A DNA stretch of 64,000 nucleotides from Evernia prunastri. Lineage: Eukaryota; Ascomycota; Lecanoromycetes; Lecanorales; Parmeliaceae. The stretch is taken from positions 62,001-126,000 of the forward strand of contig NKYR01000107.1 in the NCBI GenBank assembly GCA_003184365.1, written 5' to 3'. The translations under genes were made by a program, and so were the position numbers. The first letter of the stretch is position 1, and each line of letters opens with the position of its first letter. Of this stretch, positions 10,720 to 22,436 are shown piece by piece. Below the pieces are notes generated by a model. The model was given only the letters and a program-made list of their open reading frames with translations, was not told the DNA's origin and did not search any database.

Positions 10720-13474
10720 ATGACAGGAAGACGCCTTCTTGATGTAGCAGCCGTATTCAAGGCTTCCCGAGGCGTTGCTGCAAAGCATGTCGCCCTCCGC
10801 CAACACCAGTTGGACAATTACAGCAAGACATCATCTCTTGCTAAAGCTGTCAAGTCACAGACGGACCGAGTCACTCTCACGGTGAAAGCCGCCTCGGCCT
10901 TGGCAGAACGTTTCAATGGACGCACGCCCGATTATTCTACGCAGGGTTCGCAATCCAAAACATCTCCTCAGGGTGCGCCTATACCCAGTCGAGATGGGGC
11001 TTCTGGGTCAAATGATGAGGAAGCTGGTGTTTCCCAGGATCATTTCTACGAAAGACCAGATCAATATGCTGCTACAGCAGAATTCCCACCAAATAGTAAT
11101 CTAGGTGTGAAGCAAGAAAAGGCGAAGAGATACCCGCTACCCGATGGATTGGTTCTTCCAGAGGATACTGCTGAAGTGCCAAAGCGAGATAAAGAGTCAT
11201 ACTCGAGATCGACTCAGACGGAACCCCTGAAAGCCCCGTTAACTGAGAAAAGAGGCGAGATGGGTGAGGACCTACAGCCCACTTCATCTAGAGGGATAAA
11301 TATTTCAAACCCTGCAGAACAAACAGATCCTGCGATCTCTGAGAAAGCTAAGAAACTACAACGGCAGGCAGGAAAGCAAATTCCATCTCAGTCCGCCGAG
11401 CCTCCACCTGCTGCACGTTCTGCGGAGCCAGCTTTGAAAGCAGATCAAGATCGGGATGTCTTCTACACTCCTTCTCTATCAGATGGACAGGTAGATTCAT
11501 CTTTACCGCGTTTCAAATTACCAGAAAATACGAAAGATGCCCAGGAAAGTGACGAACACGTCCATGATGCTCAAATCAACCAGGACGTCTTCTACTCCTC
11601 AACTTCGAAAAGTGAAGAACAGCCTGTCCCACAAATACAAGCTGTTCCAGAGCAAGAGCAAGCCTCCGATGAAGCGTACACCGAGCTGTTCCATAGTCCG
11701 AGGGTAGCTAGGATGTTGGGGTCCCAGTCCCAGCCAAGCAAGCCTTCAGAAGGATTGCAGTTGACTGGTGCTCAAGAGACACCCGTGAAGCAGACCAAGT
11801 CCCCACATGATAAGGACGAGGTCTCATCCAGTATTCGGACATCAGCAGCAGAGAGTCACGACGGAGCTCGACATCCGCCCACAGGCGTCGTGGATCCGAA
11901 TCCTTCCCAAGCTAAGGCCAGCGAGGACGCGCACGACCTAGCCGCAGACATAGCCAAAGACGCGGAAGCCATGTCTGCCGATCCGTCTCAGGTAAGTTAT
12001 CTACGAGACATATCCATGCTTTTGATGCCGACTGACTGATGGACTTTTCGCAGCTTCCAAATGAGGTAGAGGCAGGTCCAAGAAAAGCTCCGTATGAGAT
12101 GCAAGAGTCGCGAGTGCCGTCTTCTCGGTTTGGCAGATTTTGGCAGTACGGAGGTTTAGCCACGTCCATGGCATTTGGGGCAGTTGGCGAAAGACTCCGT
12201 CGTGCTACCGGAGGCGGCGGTAATGCTGGTGGGTCTTTGATGCTCAGCGCTGGCAATATGGAAAGACTCGTAGCCAAGCTATCCAGGATGCGAGGTGCCG
12301 CTCTGAAATTGGGCCAGATGATGAGTTTTCAAGGTCGGTCGCCACCATAGTATATACAGTCCAACCACTCATACTCGTGAAAGATTCGAAAATGCTACCG
12401 GGACCGATCAACGAAGTTCTGCAACGAGTCCAAGATAGCGCTGACTACATGCCCTCTTCTCAGCGTAACAAAGTTCTTGCGAGTAACCTCGGGGCAGATT
12501 GGCGCGATCTTTTCGCCTCGTTTGATGAAAGGCCTATGGCAGCCGCATCTATTGGCCAAGTTCACAGTGCTGTCTTGAAGTCCACAGGTCAGCGTGTCGC
12601 GGTAAAAGTCCAATACCCGGGCGTCGCCGACTCCATCGACAGCGACCTATCGAACCTCTCCATACTTCTCACTGCCTCCCGCCTTCTCCCAAAAGGCCTT
12701 TTTCTGGACAAAACAATCGCAAACGCTCGCACCGAATTAGCCTGGGAATGCGATTACGTCCGCGAAGCCGAGATGGGCGAACGTTTCCGTGCGCTTCTCG
12801 CTGATGAAAAAGACGTCTTCCATGTACCAACCATCATATCCGAAGCCTCCGGCCCGCAAGTCCTAACCGCAGAATATCTCCACGGCACCGGCGTCACCAA
12901 AGTCCAAACCTTTACCCAAGAGCAACGGGACTGGATCGGCACCCAAATATTACGCCTCTGCCTGCGCGAGATCACGGAATTCAAGTTCATGCAGACCGAT
13001 CCCAACTGGACGAATTTCCTCTACAACGCCTCCACCAACAGACTGGAGCTCCTTGATTTCGGAGCCAGCCGTGATTTCCCTGACCATTTCATACTACCCT
13101 ACATCCGCACCCTGCTCGCTGCCTCCCGCTCTGACCGCGCCGCCGTCCGCGACCTGAGCATCCAATTGGGATACTTGACTGGGCATGAGAGTCGGGCTAT
13201 GCTCAATGCGCATGTCGACTCCGTCTTGACGCTTGCGGAACCGTTTGCGGAAAATGCAGCCGAGGTCTACGACTTCCGAGACCAGACGATTACGGACAGG
13301 GTGAGGGGCTTCATACCCGTGATGGTGAGGGAAAGGCTGGCGCCACCTCCAGAGGAGACGTACAGTTTGCATCGGAAATTGAGTGGTGCCTTTCTGCTGT
13401 CTGCGAAATTGGGGGCTCGGGTCCGGTGCAGAGAGATGTTTGCAAAAGCCATGAACACTACTCATATCGAATAA
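10720..13474 (+). CDS. COQ8: COQ8/ABC1 atypical kinase (UbiB/ADCK family), mitochondrial
   Basis: Mitochondrial matrix ATPase/atypical kinase required for the coenzyme Q biosynthetic complex. The exons are 10720-11991, 12054-12333 and 12384-13474, giving 880 aa. Residues 1-65 are a conserved alpha-helical leader. About 350 residues of low-complexity, acidic, Pro/Ser-rich sequence follow, which makes this protein longer than yeast Coq8. The catalytic half shows the signature KLGQMMSFQ (KxGQ, near 505), the Ala-rich loop AAASIGQVH near 570 that replaces the glycine loop, VAVKVQYPG with the ATP-binding Lys, the acidic ELAWECDYVREA helix, QTDPNWTNFLY (catalytic Asp/Asn) and LLDFGASRDF near 740. 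All key residues are present. The N-terminal expansion contains no recognisable domain. Confidence 0.93.
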
Positions 13475-13600
13475 GAGTCACTATTTTTCACAGTCCTTTC
13501 AGAATAGGCAATTGATGCAGATATGGAAGTACACCATTAGCCATTTTGGGATCGTAATATATGTACAATTTTCTACCGCTGGTGTTCTAAAATTGCATTT

Positions 13601-15095
13601 CTAAGCGGCCAACACCGTACTCTTGGTCCCATTGTTTGGCAACTTCGATCTCAGTATCACCCCGGGGTACTGCCTCAAATCCGTGCCGTTGTTCCAATCG
13701 GGCTGGTAAGGCAATTGATTGATGTTGAAGTAAATGTAGCCATCGAACCCGACGTTTGATGAATCAGGCCAAATGATCCTCGGATCCCGAACATAGGGTT
13801 CCGCCTGCAGCGTCGTGGAGTTGTAAATGTAAATCGCGTTCTGCTCCGGCATGAGCATGTACACGGCCCCATTACTATCGGCGCTGAAGCCGTTGGCGTT
13901 CCCACCTCTCTGGCCAAGGTTCATGACGTTGTTGGACGCCCGTTGGGAGCTGAGGACGTCATCCGTTGGGTTCACGCGGAGATACTGCGTTTCAATGCTG
14001 TAAAGGTAGTCGCTTGTCAGAGGTGAGTAGTACATCACGTCGCCGTAGAGGGAGAGCTCGATGCCGTCTAGGCCTTCCTGATTGTTGGTCAGAGGCAAGC
14101 CGGGACTACGTTGATAAAATGGCACGCCTTGGTATGAAGGCACATCTTCGAAGGTACGGAGCGTAGATGGATGCTGGGTTAGTTGGCGCCATGACTGCCC
14201 GGTGCCAAGGTCGACTGTTCGGGGTCAGTCTTGCTTGTTTGGCTTGTTTGAAGGGGTTAGCGAGCCTTGAAACACGTCTAGAGAGGTAAAATTCCCTAAG
14301 ACATGTCTCAAGACTCAACAATTGGTTCAGAAGAGGAAACATAGACTCGGAAAACACGTACGCATGATGAAGCCCGTACGGCCCTCGTTGCTGCTGTCGT
14401 TGATGTACGCTATGCCCTTACCTGATGCCGTGGCGTTCGCACGCATATCGAACCGAAGGTCGTTCATGTAAGAATCTGGAAAGTGGACACTTGATGGAAA
14501 AGTGTAGGTCCGAAGGACTGAGTTGTTCGTTAAATTGATAGCCACCAGCTTTGGCCCGCCGGGAGAGGCGTATGGAATGGTAAGCATTTCTGTTTCGTTC
14601 GTGCTGGGTCTGCCAGTATCAAGGACCCACAGTGTATCATCGGGAGTGACAAAAAGGGCTTGAACGCTGATAAAGGTATCAGTGGAGTTGCTACCGAAAG
14701 GGATGCCGTTGAGTGAAGTAGACAAGCCCCCGGGAGGTGTGTTCAAGGCTAGATTTGGGTACGGGACTTCAGCTGTAGAATTTGAGACCTCGCCCAAAGT
14801 GTATGCCTAGGAAGCACTCAGTCAGCTGAAGGCTATGGCAAGACCATGAGGTTCAAGATCCACTAACATATATTCCCCTTGTATAACAGACAAAGATCCG
14901 GCCCTGCTTTGAAACAGCCAGTCCAATTGGCCATTGGTCGTAGTAATAGTGGACTTCTTCCACCGGTGGACCAGTCAGTCCGGAATCACGGCGAACATTG
15001 ACACCGGTCAGGTTCTGATAGGTAATGGACTGGGTGGACTGGGCAGCTACAAAGCATGAGAGAGCGCCGAACGCTAGGATGGTGATGAGCTTCAT
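13601..15095 (-). CDS. secreted major royal jelly/yellow-family protein
   Basis: Beta-propeller protein of the MRJP/yellow family, found in insects, some bacteria and many ascomycetes; the fungal function is unknown. The exons are 15095-14868, 14806-14362 and 14214-13601 (428 aa). The second intron is 147 bp, longer than its neighbours. A clear signal peptide (MKLITILAFGALSCFVAAQ) starts the protein. Family hallmarks are GRIFVCYTRG, LFVTPDDTLWVLDTG, MNDLRFD, GIAYINDSSNEGRTGFI and EDVPSYQGVPFY. The last exon gives NLGQRGGNANGFSADSNG and VGFDGYIYFNINQLPYQP, as in related fungal proteins. Several NxS/T sequons support secretion. Its 3' end faces COQ8 at 126 bp. Confidence 0.88.
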
Positions 15096-16923
15096 ACTGC
15101 TGTATTGATGCAGTATTCAGTGTGGAGTATGCTGATGAAGGCCGTGTGCTTGACAGAAGAGAAGCAATACATTGGAGAGAGGCTGAAGCAATGAAGATTT
15201 TGAAGGCAGAAAGGGTGGAGAGGGGGGGAAAAGGCAGACGCCATGGCAACTATGATTTATTTCCCTTGGTTGCATCATGATTGCGTCGTCCCAAGGCCGA
15301 AGACCACATGTGTGTAGAGACTAAGTAGAGAGAGGGAAAGCACTCGAAGCAGTTAAGGCGGTCATTCGGAAGGGAAGCAGCGAAGCCGGTGGGCTTGTTC
15401 TTTGCGAATCTGCTGTAACTATCTATTGAACGGAGCAAAGCTGTGCTGTTTTCAAAGATGCGTTTCCGCATAGAAGATAAAAGGGTAGAAGTTGGGTGTA
15501 TTTTACTTTATTGCCTACCTTAATGTTCATGGAATATTACCGAATGGTTGTCAGATACGGTGTATCCATACCCCGTAGAGAGTAAGATAGGTAGGTAAGG
15601 TAATCTTACCTTAAATCAACTTTGAAATACACGATGACGGAGGTGTCTATGTACCTTATTTCTCTTTTCCCGGGTCAGCCGGCAATTGATAAGATTAAGA
15701 TTAAGATAGGTACACCGTACACAGAGTATTCGTCTAGGTACTTGTAGAGTATATACGGAGTAGTACAGTGAGTATCATCCCAATTACCTCCAGATTCAAA
15801 CCACTCTCCTCTTTAGACCAGTGACTTCTAGAAGTTCGGCCTTCAAGAGGAGGATCTACTACTCTGTACTACATGCGTGGCCGGGGAGATTCCGGAATTG
15901 GGTCAGTATAATGCCGATAGTCACCTCCCTCCTTTGTCTCTATATCGAGAGTGTTCCCTGAGTTCTAAGAGTTTTTGGCGACTTTTCCCCTATGGAATAG
16001 ATGGCCGAAGACAGCGTTCCTGATCGGTACGCGTTAGCTATTGCAAATGCAACTCAGGGAATCCACACTTGATGATGGTACGTGTGATTATAGCTAGTCA
16101 GGCAGTGGGATTCTGGCTGGGCCTTTGACGCCTGTGAAAACCTCTGCCCCTCTGCGAGGAAACCTGTATGGTGTCCAGCATCAATTAATCAATCAATCGA
16201 TCAATCGATCAATCAATCAACCAATCAACCAACCAACCAATCAATCTTTAGAGTAAGGTATGTACAGAACATTAGTATCTATCTTTCTATTAAAGCATGG
16301 ACGTAGAGTAGAAGATTTAAAGCTTTAAAAGACTTTCCACAATCTGAATGCAATTCTCCATTTATATTGAACAAAGAAAGGTAATTCAGCCAGTGGTTAC
16401 CTTAACACTTTAAGTATCAAGACGTTAGAAAGCCGCCTTGGTAAAGTTGGTATTTTACAATTACTCTAAATACAAATTAGGTGATTCTCAAGCCCTGTTC
16501 TAGGGCCACTAGGGTGTTATTAGCGTGTCTTACGTAATCCCTGTCACAGCAGGTGAAAGCGCCGGTGGGCAAGTGGGCAGGCATGACCATCGTCATTTCC
16601 CTGACTGAAGTGGACATTCCTTTATGGAGTACTACTTACTACCTTACTCACTTACTCACTTACTCATCCCCATATCTTACTGCTCACACACATATAACAC
16701 ATAACACATAACACGTATAACACTACTCACACACTATCCAGAGCAATAAAAATACTTCAAGCTATCCACCTTCCTTCCTCCTTCCACTTCTTTGTCTCCT
16801 TCACTATCTTCTTCTTCTTCTTTAGCATCAACGCAACCCATAAATCAAAGCCACCAAACTATCACCATCCGACCTCCGGCCTGCATCTACTGACTCTACC
16901 TCTTTTGCCCCGTCAGCTTTACG
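15096..16923. other. 1.8-kb gene-free intergenic region
   Basis: Divergent promoters of the MRJP-like gene and CDC34. It holds the palindrome AAGGTAATCTTACCTT (15597-15612), a tetranucleotide repeat (16180-16246), a long pyrimidine-rich tract just upstream of CDC34 (about 16765-16825) and repeated TTACTCAC units near 16640-16665. No coding sequence is supported. Confidence 0.6.
16180..16246. repeat. (AATC)n-type microsatellite
   Basis: About 16 imperfect tetranucleotide units of AATC/ATCG/AACC type. The same unit forms the 3' tails of the LINE copies near 40.7 and 41.5 kb. Confidence 0.9.
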
Positions 16924-17694
16924 ATGGCAGCGAGCAAGATCCTCCAAAACGAGTACAAGGCTCTTTCACAAGAGGAGTGGGTCAACGTCGAGGTAAGTCC
17001 CTCCCCCTCACATCAACCCAATAATGATCCCTCACCAACCTTTCTACAGCTTCATAATGATGACATCTTCAACTGGAACGTCGCCCTCATCGTCATCAAC
17101 CCTGATTCCCTCTACTACGGTGGCTACTTCAAAGCCAAGATGAGCTTCCCCCACAACTACCCTTATACCCCTCCTACCTTCCAGTTCAATCGGGCCCTCT
17201 TCCATCCAAACATCTACGCGGATGGGAAACTCTGCATCTCAATTTTACATGCCCCAGGCGACGATGAGATGTCCGGCGAAAGTGCTGGAGAACGATGGTC
17301 CCCTGCTCAACGTGTTGAATCCATCCTCCTTTCCATCATCTCGCTTCTCGATGATGCCGAGTGTTCCTCTCCAGCCAATGTCGATGCTGGTGTGATGCTG
17401 CGGAAGGATCTAGAGGGCTTCAAGAAGAAGGTCAAGGCAGATGTGGAGAAGGGTAGGGTGGATATTCCTGCAGGCTTCGTCATGCCAACACACGAATCCA
17501 CCGCGAGGATACCGGAGAAACCTGTCGACGATCGAGAATTCTGGGTTGACAGCGACGAGGATGATGATTTTGGGGGTAGTGACACCGATGCTGAGATGAC
17601 GGAGGATGGGAATGATGGTCTTCCGGACGACGAGGACCAAGAGGAGGGCGATGACGAAGATCAAGAGGACAGTGAGGATGATGAAATCCTTTGA
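16924..17694 (+). CDS. CDC34: Cdc34/Ubc3-type ubiquitin-conjugating enzyme E2
   Basis: E2 that works with SCF (Skp1-cullin-F-box) ligases to build K48 ubiquitin chains on cell-cycle and regulatory proteins. The exons are 16924-16992 and 17050-17694 (237 aa; 57-bp intron after WVNVE). The UBC fold shows PPTFQFNRALFHPNIY (HPN motif) and the catalytic cysteine in DGKLCIS near residue 85. The 12-13-residue acidic loop just after the active site (PGDDEMSGESAGERWS) is diagnostic for Cdc34 and the Ube2R/Ube2G group. The very acidic C-terminal tail (DEDDDFGG through EDDEIL) is the Cdc34-type extension that binds the cullin basic canyon. This distinguishes it from the tail-less Ubc7/UBE2G. Confidence 0.93.
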   Translation: MAASKILQNEYKALSQEEWVNVEVSPSPSHQPNNDPSPTFLQLHNDDIFNWNVALIVINPDSLYYGGYFKAKMSFPHNYPYTPPTFQFNRALFHPNIYADGKLCISILHAPGDDEMSGESAGERWSPAQRVESILLSIISLLDDAECSSPANVDAGVMLRKDLEGFKKKVKADVEKGRVDIPAGFVMPTHESTARIPEKPVDDREFWVDSDEDDDFGGSDTDAEMTEDGNDGLPDDEDQEEGDDEDQEDSEDDEIL

Positions 17695-18227
17695 GGAGCG
17701 GACTACTCAATAGGAGCAACAACCGCCGATCCTGCAAGCAGCAAACCTCGCCCTTCGTTACATGTCTTTGTTCGACATTTCTATGAATTTATGAATTGCG
17801 CGGCATAGCGGACGGTGTTCATAAGGCATCGGTGGTACTTGTCTTTGCATACCAATAGGGGTATATTTCCGCGGACGGACTTCACATACGCGGCGTTGGA
17901 GGTGTTAGATGGAGGCATCGCAAGCGGCTGGTGAATGCTCGACTTGTCTACCTATCATCCAGGATATCAAATCTAATAGCGTGAACTCCATGGAGTCAGA
18001 CATCCGATAGCCCGCTCATCCAGTCAATACAACGTGTGCATGATAATTGCGTCTGGGATGTCTGAACCTAATTATGTGTGACCCCTTCACAAGGGATCAA
18101 TTGCTTTTGAATCGATGCTACCAAAAGATAATGCTCCTCGAGATGCCCAAACCGTGACGACCTTGGTGACCACTTTTCCAATAGGGACTGTTCTCTCTCG
18201 TTATGCAAAATGTCCAAGCGGGGCAAG
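17695..18227. other. convergent intergenic region between CDC34 and Cut12 homologue
   Basis: 533 bp with no supported gene. Frames on the + strand here run on into the antisense of the Cut12-like gene and show no family resemblance. Confidence 0.55.
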
Positions 18228-20446
18228 CTACCCTCTACTTTCATGCCCTTTCCTTTTCTCGGCGCTCCTCGCCGCCAATCTCGCCTTCGCAGCCGCCGCC
18301 CTTTCGACCGACAACGCCGAACCTCTGGCCGAGGTCATGGTGCCGGTCCTACTACCCCCCCTCGACATGAGGCTCGATGATCGACCTAGGGTAGCCGAAG
18401 AATTTTTGCCGCTAGGCTTAACAATCGCCTCTGAAGGCTCTAACTTCGCAGGGCTCGAGGTGAGATCAACTATGGCAGATCGTGGCGGGCTGACGATAGG
18501 TCTCCCTTTGTGCGTGCCCTGTGCTGATGGCGGCGTGTCTGACTGAGGCTGAGGCACGGTTTGCGGGGGTGGTTTGCGGGGGTTGTTTGCCTGCGAGAGA
18601 TGGGGTTCAGGATTTGAGTCGGTCCCCGCATGCTGTTCAGGGATGAGATTCTGATCGATTTCTTTCAGCGTCCGTCGTATGTCGTGTTTTACACTAGAAG
18701 GTGCAAACTCCGTGGGGTCCTTGGAGGATGGTGCGCCGGCAGTGGCATCTTTGGGACTGCTCAATGTCCATATGTCGACCACGGACTTTTGCAACCTGCT
18801 TTTGCGAGGCGAAATGTATGGTTTTGAGACTCGTTTCTGTCCAAGAGGCTCAAGGTTTGATTTAGTGCCGGTTGCGGACGCCGCTGCTGAAGACTTCGGG
18901 TTCCCACCAAGTCCCCCAAGACCGTCATAGCATGCCCTTGCCTGTGGAGGAGCTAAAGCTTCCGCTTTCGATGGCCGGCCAGAGGTTAGTAGGAGATCCC
19001 GATGCTCAACGACAAGCTTTGCAAGTTGAGCTTCGCATGCTTTCTGATCAGCCTTGCACTTTGCTTCCCTTCTCTTGAATCTCTCTTCTCGTGCTTGCCG
19101 CCGTGATTCATAGCTCATCATCTCTCCTTTGACTCTGGCGAGGCTTCGCTTGAGTGCGTTGTTCTCCGCTTCGAGCTTTGCGGCTTGGTCTTCTGCTTTT
19201 CTCGCACTCATACGCAAACCTTCAATTTGAGCGTGTAGACTGTCCATCTCTGCGGACCGAATAACTACTTCTGGAGCATTTGCCTCACCGGGCAAGCATT
19301 CATCGGCTTCGTCCATTACCCGCATATCATCTCGTTCGCCATCCGAGACATCAGCGTAATTTGCCTGTTGCATTGCTTTTCTGTAATGGTCGGCTTTTTG
19401 CTTGTATCGTATGGCCAAGGCTGTCTGTTGTGCCAGCTCGCTGACAAGCCTAGTCTGCTCGCTTTCACCCTCTGGACCTTGCGCGTGAGCGTTATGTAAC
19501 TGCGCGGCGAGCTTTGACACTTTTTTCTCCATTGCAGCGACCTTGGCCAGCTCTTTCTTCAACTTCTCACCAAGGCGAGTGGCTTCCGAGTCCTTTTTAG
19601 CAGCATACGACTTCACGTTCTGGCCATACATGATGATCTTCTTCATTTCACGATTCGACCTTTTGTGATATTGTTCGTACTCAATCTTCCAATGCTGCCC
19701 TGACCTTGAGCATGGTTGACTCAGATCCACAGTATTATCAGCGTTTTCATCAGTGTTGTCCGTCTGGGCGCCAACACTTGACACGGTTTCCTTCGTAGGT
19801 ATCCGCTCGCTGGATGTCTCCAAGATAGCTCGCTTGTCCGATTTCTGCTTGGACAATTCTATGAGGGTTTTGGTAAGACTCGACTGGCGAGGCTGGATTT
19901 CAGGGCTTGCTTCTGGCACTGGGAGTTTCCTCTTCCTTTTCAGCGCGGATTGGCCGTCAGCCTCCAATGATGGCAGTTGTTCTTCCTTTTTCTGAGCATT
20001 GGCTATCAAGGTCCCGAATGACACTGTCTTACGACGAGTGGCCCCGGTGCCGGGGGTTAAGAGGATGCCTTTGGTTGGAGACGCTAATGGATCAACTTTT
20101 AGAACCGCAGCGGGCTCGTCGAAGTAGCCATTTACTGCGTCATGAGATCGGTCCCCTTCTACCTTTTCTGCAGGCTGAGTCTTTGTAACATCTCTCTTGT
20201 GCTCTAGCCGCTGCGTAGGACTTTTGACATCACCTTGCTCTGGGTGAGGGGTCCCAAATATCGCAGTTTTGAAAGCGCGGACTGCAAACAAAGGCGCTGG
20301 GGTTTCAGGCGGTTCCTGGATGTACGATGCGCCATTATCTGTCTTCTCGTAAGCTCAATACCGACTCCTACAGGTTTGGAACATATACCCGCTCGAGCGT
20401 TTTGCGCGTCTGCTGGTCGCCTGGATCCCGTGAACCACTCCAACAT
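18228..20446 (-). CDS. Cut12-like spindle pole body protein
   Basis: Homologue of fission-yeast Cut12, a spindle pole body component that links Polo kinase/CDK activation to bipolar spindle formation. I join 20446-20372 to 20315-18228 (56-bp intron), giving 720 aa; the junction yields MLEWFTG...|EPPETPAPLFAVRAF. The conserved part follows: FAVRAFKTAIFGTP, then SPTKGILLTPGT and RRKTVSFG, the signature of the Cut12 family. Residues around 235-440 form long coiled coils (NREMKKIIMYGQNVKSYAAK, LEAENNALKRSLARVKGEMM). The C-terminal third is low-complexity, Ser/Pro-rich and basic at its very end (AKARLAARSAEKRKG). The first exon boundary is inferred; the frame from 20315 onward is uninterrupted. 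Confidence 0.82.
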
Positions 20447-20677
20447 ATCTTCGATGTCGCTTGTCAGCAGTTTGAACGGCTTTGCTTCATAGCACCGTAG
20501 TATAAGTACTTAGGCGGAATGCGGAGTTGTAATCTGATCGTGTGCGAAATCACATTGTTTACATGCGGGTGATCGGCGTCAGGGGTATAACTTAGCGCCA
20601 AGCGCGACTGCCGAGGCGCATTTGTCAAAAGCTTCCGCGGTTCCATTTCAGACCAAGCTATTCTGCCATCCCTCACC
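20447..20677. promoter_or_regulatory. 231-bp divergent promoter, Cut12-like and CWC2
   Basis: The start codons of two divergently transcribed genes lie only 231 bp apart, so upstream elements must be shared. No specific motif is recognised. Confidence 0.5.
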
Positions 20678-21962
20678 ATGGACTCAGGCTCTCAATCCCC
20701 AAATCCAGGTCTAGTACCTGCGACTGACCTCACATCGACCGACCTCACCACTACTAACAATACTAAAGACCTAGCACCCGCTTCCGAAACCCCAGACCCT
20801 GATCAGAAAAAAACGAAGAAGATAATACGAAAGAAAAGGCGGCCGGCTCGACCACAGGTTGATCCTTCAACCATCAAACATGAACCTCCGCCTCAAACAG
20901 GGACCATCTTCAACATCTGGTTCAATAAGTGGTCAGGTGGTGACCGCGAAGACAAATATCTCTCCAAGACCGCAGCTCCCGGTCGCTGCAATATAGCCAA
21001 AGACTCCGGCTACACAAGAGGGGACAAGGTAGCTGGAAGCTACTTTTGCCTTTTCTTCGCAAAGGGGCTATGCCCTCGAGGACAAGAGTGCGAGTACCTA
21101 CACCGCTTGCCGGGTCTCTTCGATACCTTCAATCCGAATGTGGATTGCTTCGGGAGAGACAAGCATAGCGATTACCGGGACGACATGGGTGGTGTCGGTA
21201 GCTTCATGCGGCAGAATAGAACTCTCTACAGTGCGTAGCGTCTATCCCCTTCTTAAGTTTGTTCTTTTTATGCGTATACTTGCCCATACGAAACTAACTA
21301 GTCTTTTAGTTGGTAGGATACATGTCACGGACGACATCGAAGAAGTAGTCGCTCGTCACTTCGCAGAATGGGGCCAAATTGACCGTATACGTTGTCTCAC
21401 TGCTCGAGGTGTTGCTTTCGTCACCTACACCAATGAAGCAAACAGCCAATTCGCGAAAGAAGCTATGGCGCATCAAAGTCTTGATCACAGCGAGATTCTG
21501 AATGTACGATGGGCGACCGTGGATCCGAATCCCATGGCGCAAAAGAGAGAAGCGAGAAAGATCGAAGAGCAAGCTGCCGAGGCGGTCAGGAGAGCTTTGC
21601 CAGAGGAATTTGTAAGGGAGATTGAGGGTAGGGATCCAGATGCCAAGCGGCGGAAGAGGATTGAAGCAGGCTTTGGGCTTGAAGGCTATGAGGCGCCAGA
21701 CCAGGTGTGGTATGCTAGGAGTAGGGAATTGGAAGGTGGAGGAGGACAGGCAACCATTGAAGGGGGGGAGAGATACCTCATTGAGGATGGTCAGGACGGT
21801 GAAGCAGCGGCGGAAGGAGAGAAGGGTATTCTCTCGAATTCGACGTTGGCGGCCTTGCAGAAGCATACTTCGAGTGAGGGGGGGAAAGTGCGGACAGCTG
21901 CTCCGGCTGCAGCACCCGCCGGTCCTTTGGTGGGATATGGCAGCGATGATGATAGCGACTGA
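20678..21962 (+). CDS. CWC2: Cwc2/RBM22-type pre-mRNA splicing factor
   Basis: NineTeen-complex-associated protein that contacts U6 snRNA and the pre-mRNA near the spliceosome catalytic centre. The exons are 20678-21230 and 21310-21962 (401 aa; 79-bp intron; junction RTLY|IGRIHV). The N-terminus is low-complexity with a basic patch (KKIIRKKRRPARP). The Torus region (FNIWFNKWSGGD) leads into a CCCH zinc finger (CLFFAKGLCPRGQECEYLH, near 124-142; C-x7-C-x5-C-x3-H). A DTFNPNVDCFGRDKHSDYRDDMGGVGSF linker precedes the RRM, with the RNP-type segments LYIGRI and GVAFVTYTN. DHSEILNVRWATVDPNP follows as in other Cwc2 proteins. The motifs are complete. Confidence 0.95.
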
Positions 21963-22436
21963 CATTTCTCATGTATGATACCCAAGAAGAATGCAACCGT
22001 CATGGAACAAAGGCCTGACACCGACACGGTTATCCGCGCCATCCCCGAGGTGGCTCTACCGTAGAAATTAGTGGACACGATGCAGACACTACGTCGGTAA
22101 CGCCAGCCATATACCATATGTCTACACATAAAAATGCTAGCACGTTTTCGCTCGAAGTCGATTGTATGTATGGAGACTGCCGTGATTCAACAAATACCCT
22201 GAAGCCAAGGAGCAGACTAGGTATCGACAGATGTTGGGTGAATATTCTAGATATGCACCGCCATTTCCATGATTGAAATATCACGCCACGAAACACCGCT
22301 AACTAATCCTAATAGTAAGTTACAATCTCGACAACTATGATTAAAGAAGCACGGACAAGAGGATTGTCTTCGCATGAGACCTACTGCCAGTGCCGTATTG
22401 GTGATCACCACGCCGCAAACCTGTCCGTACCAATCG
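21963..22436. other. convergent intergenic region between CWC2 and GCN2
   Basis: 474 bp holding the 3' flanks of both genes. No gene or distinctive element is seen. Confidence 0.5.

Noticed and set aside
13601..17694. Biosynthetic gene cluster
   Set aside because: Neighbouring genes are unrelated housekeeping functions; there is no synthase, terpene cyclase or tailoring enzyme set.
18115..18546. Possible + strand gene overlapping the Cut12-like 3' end
   Set aside because: It lies antisense to a confident coding exon, lacks introns or motifs, and its composition mirrors that exon.
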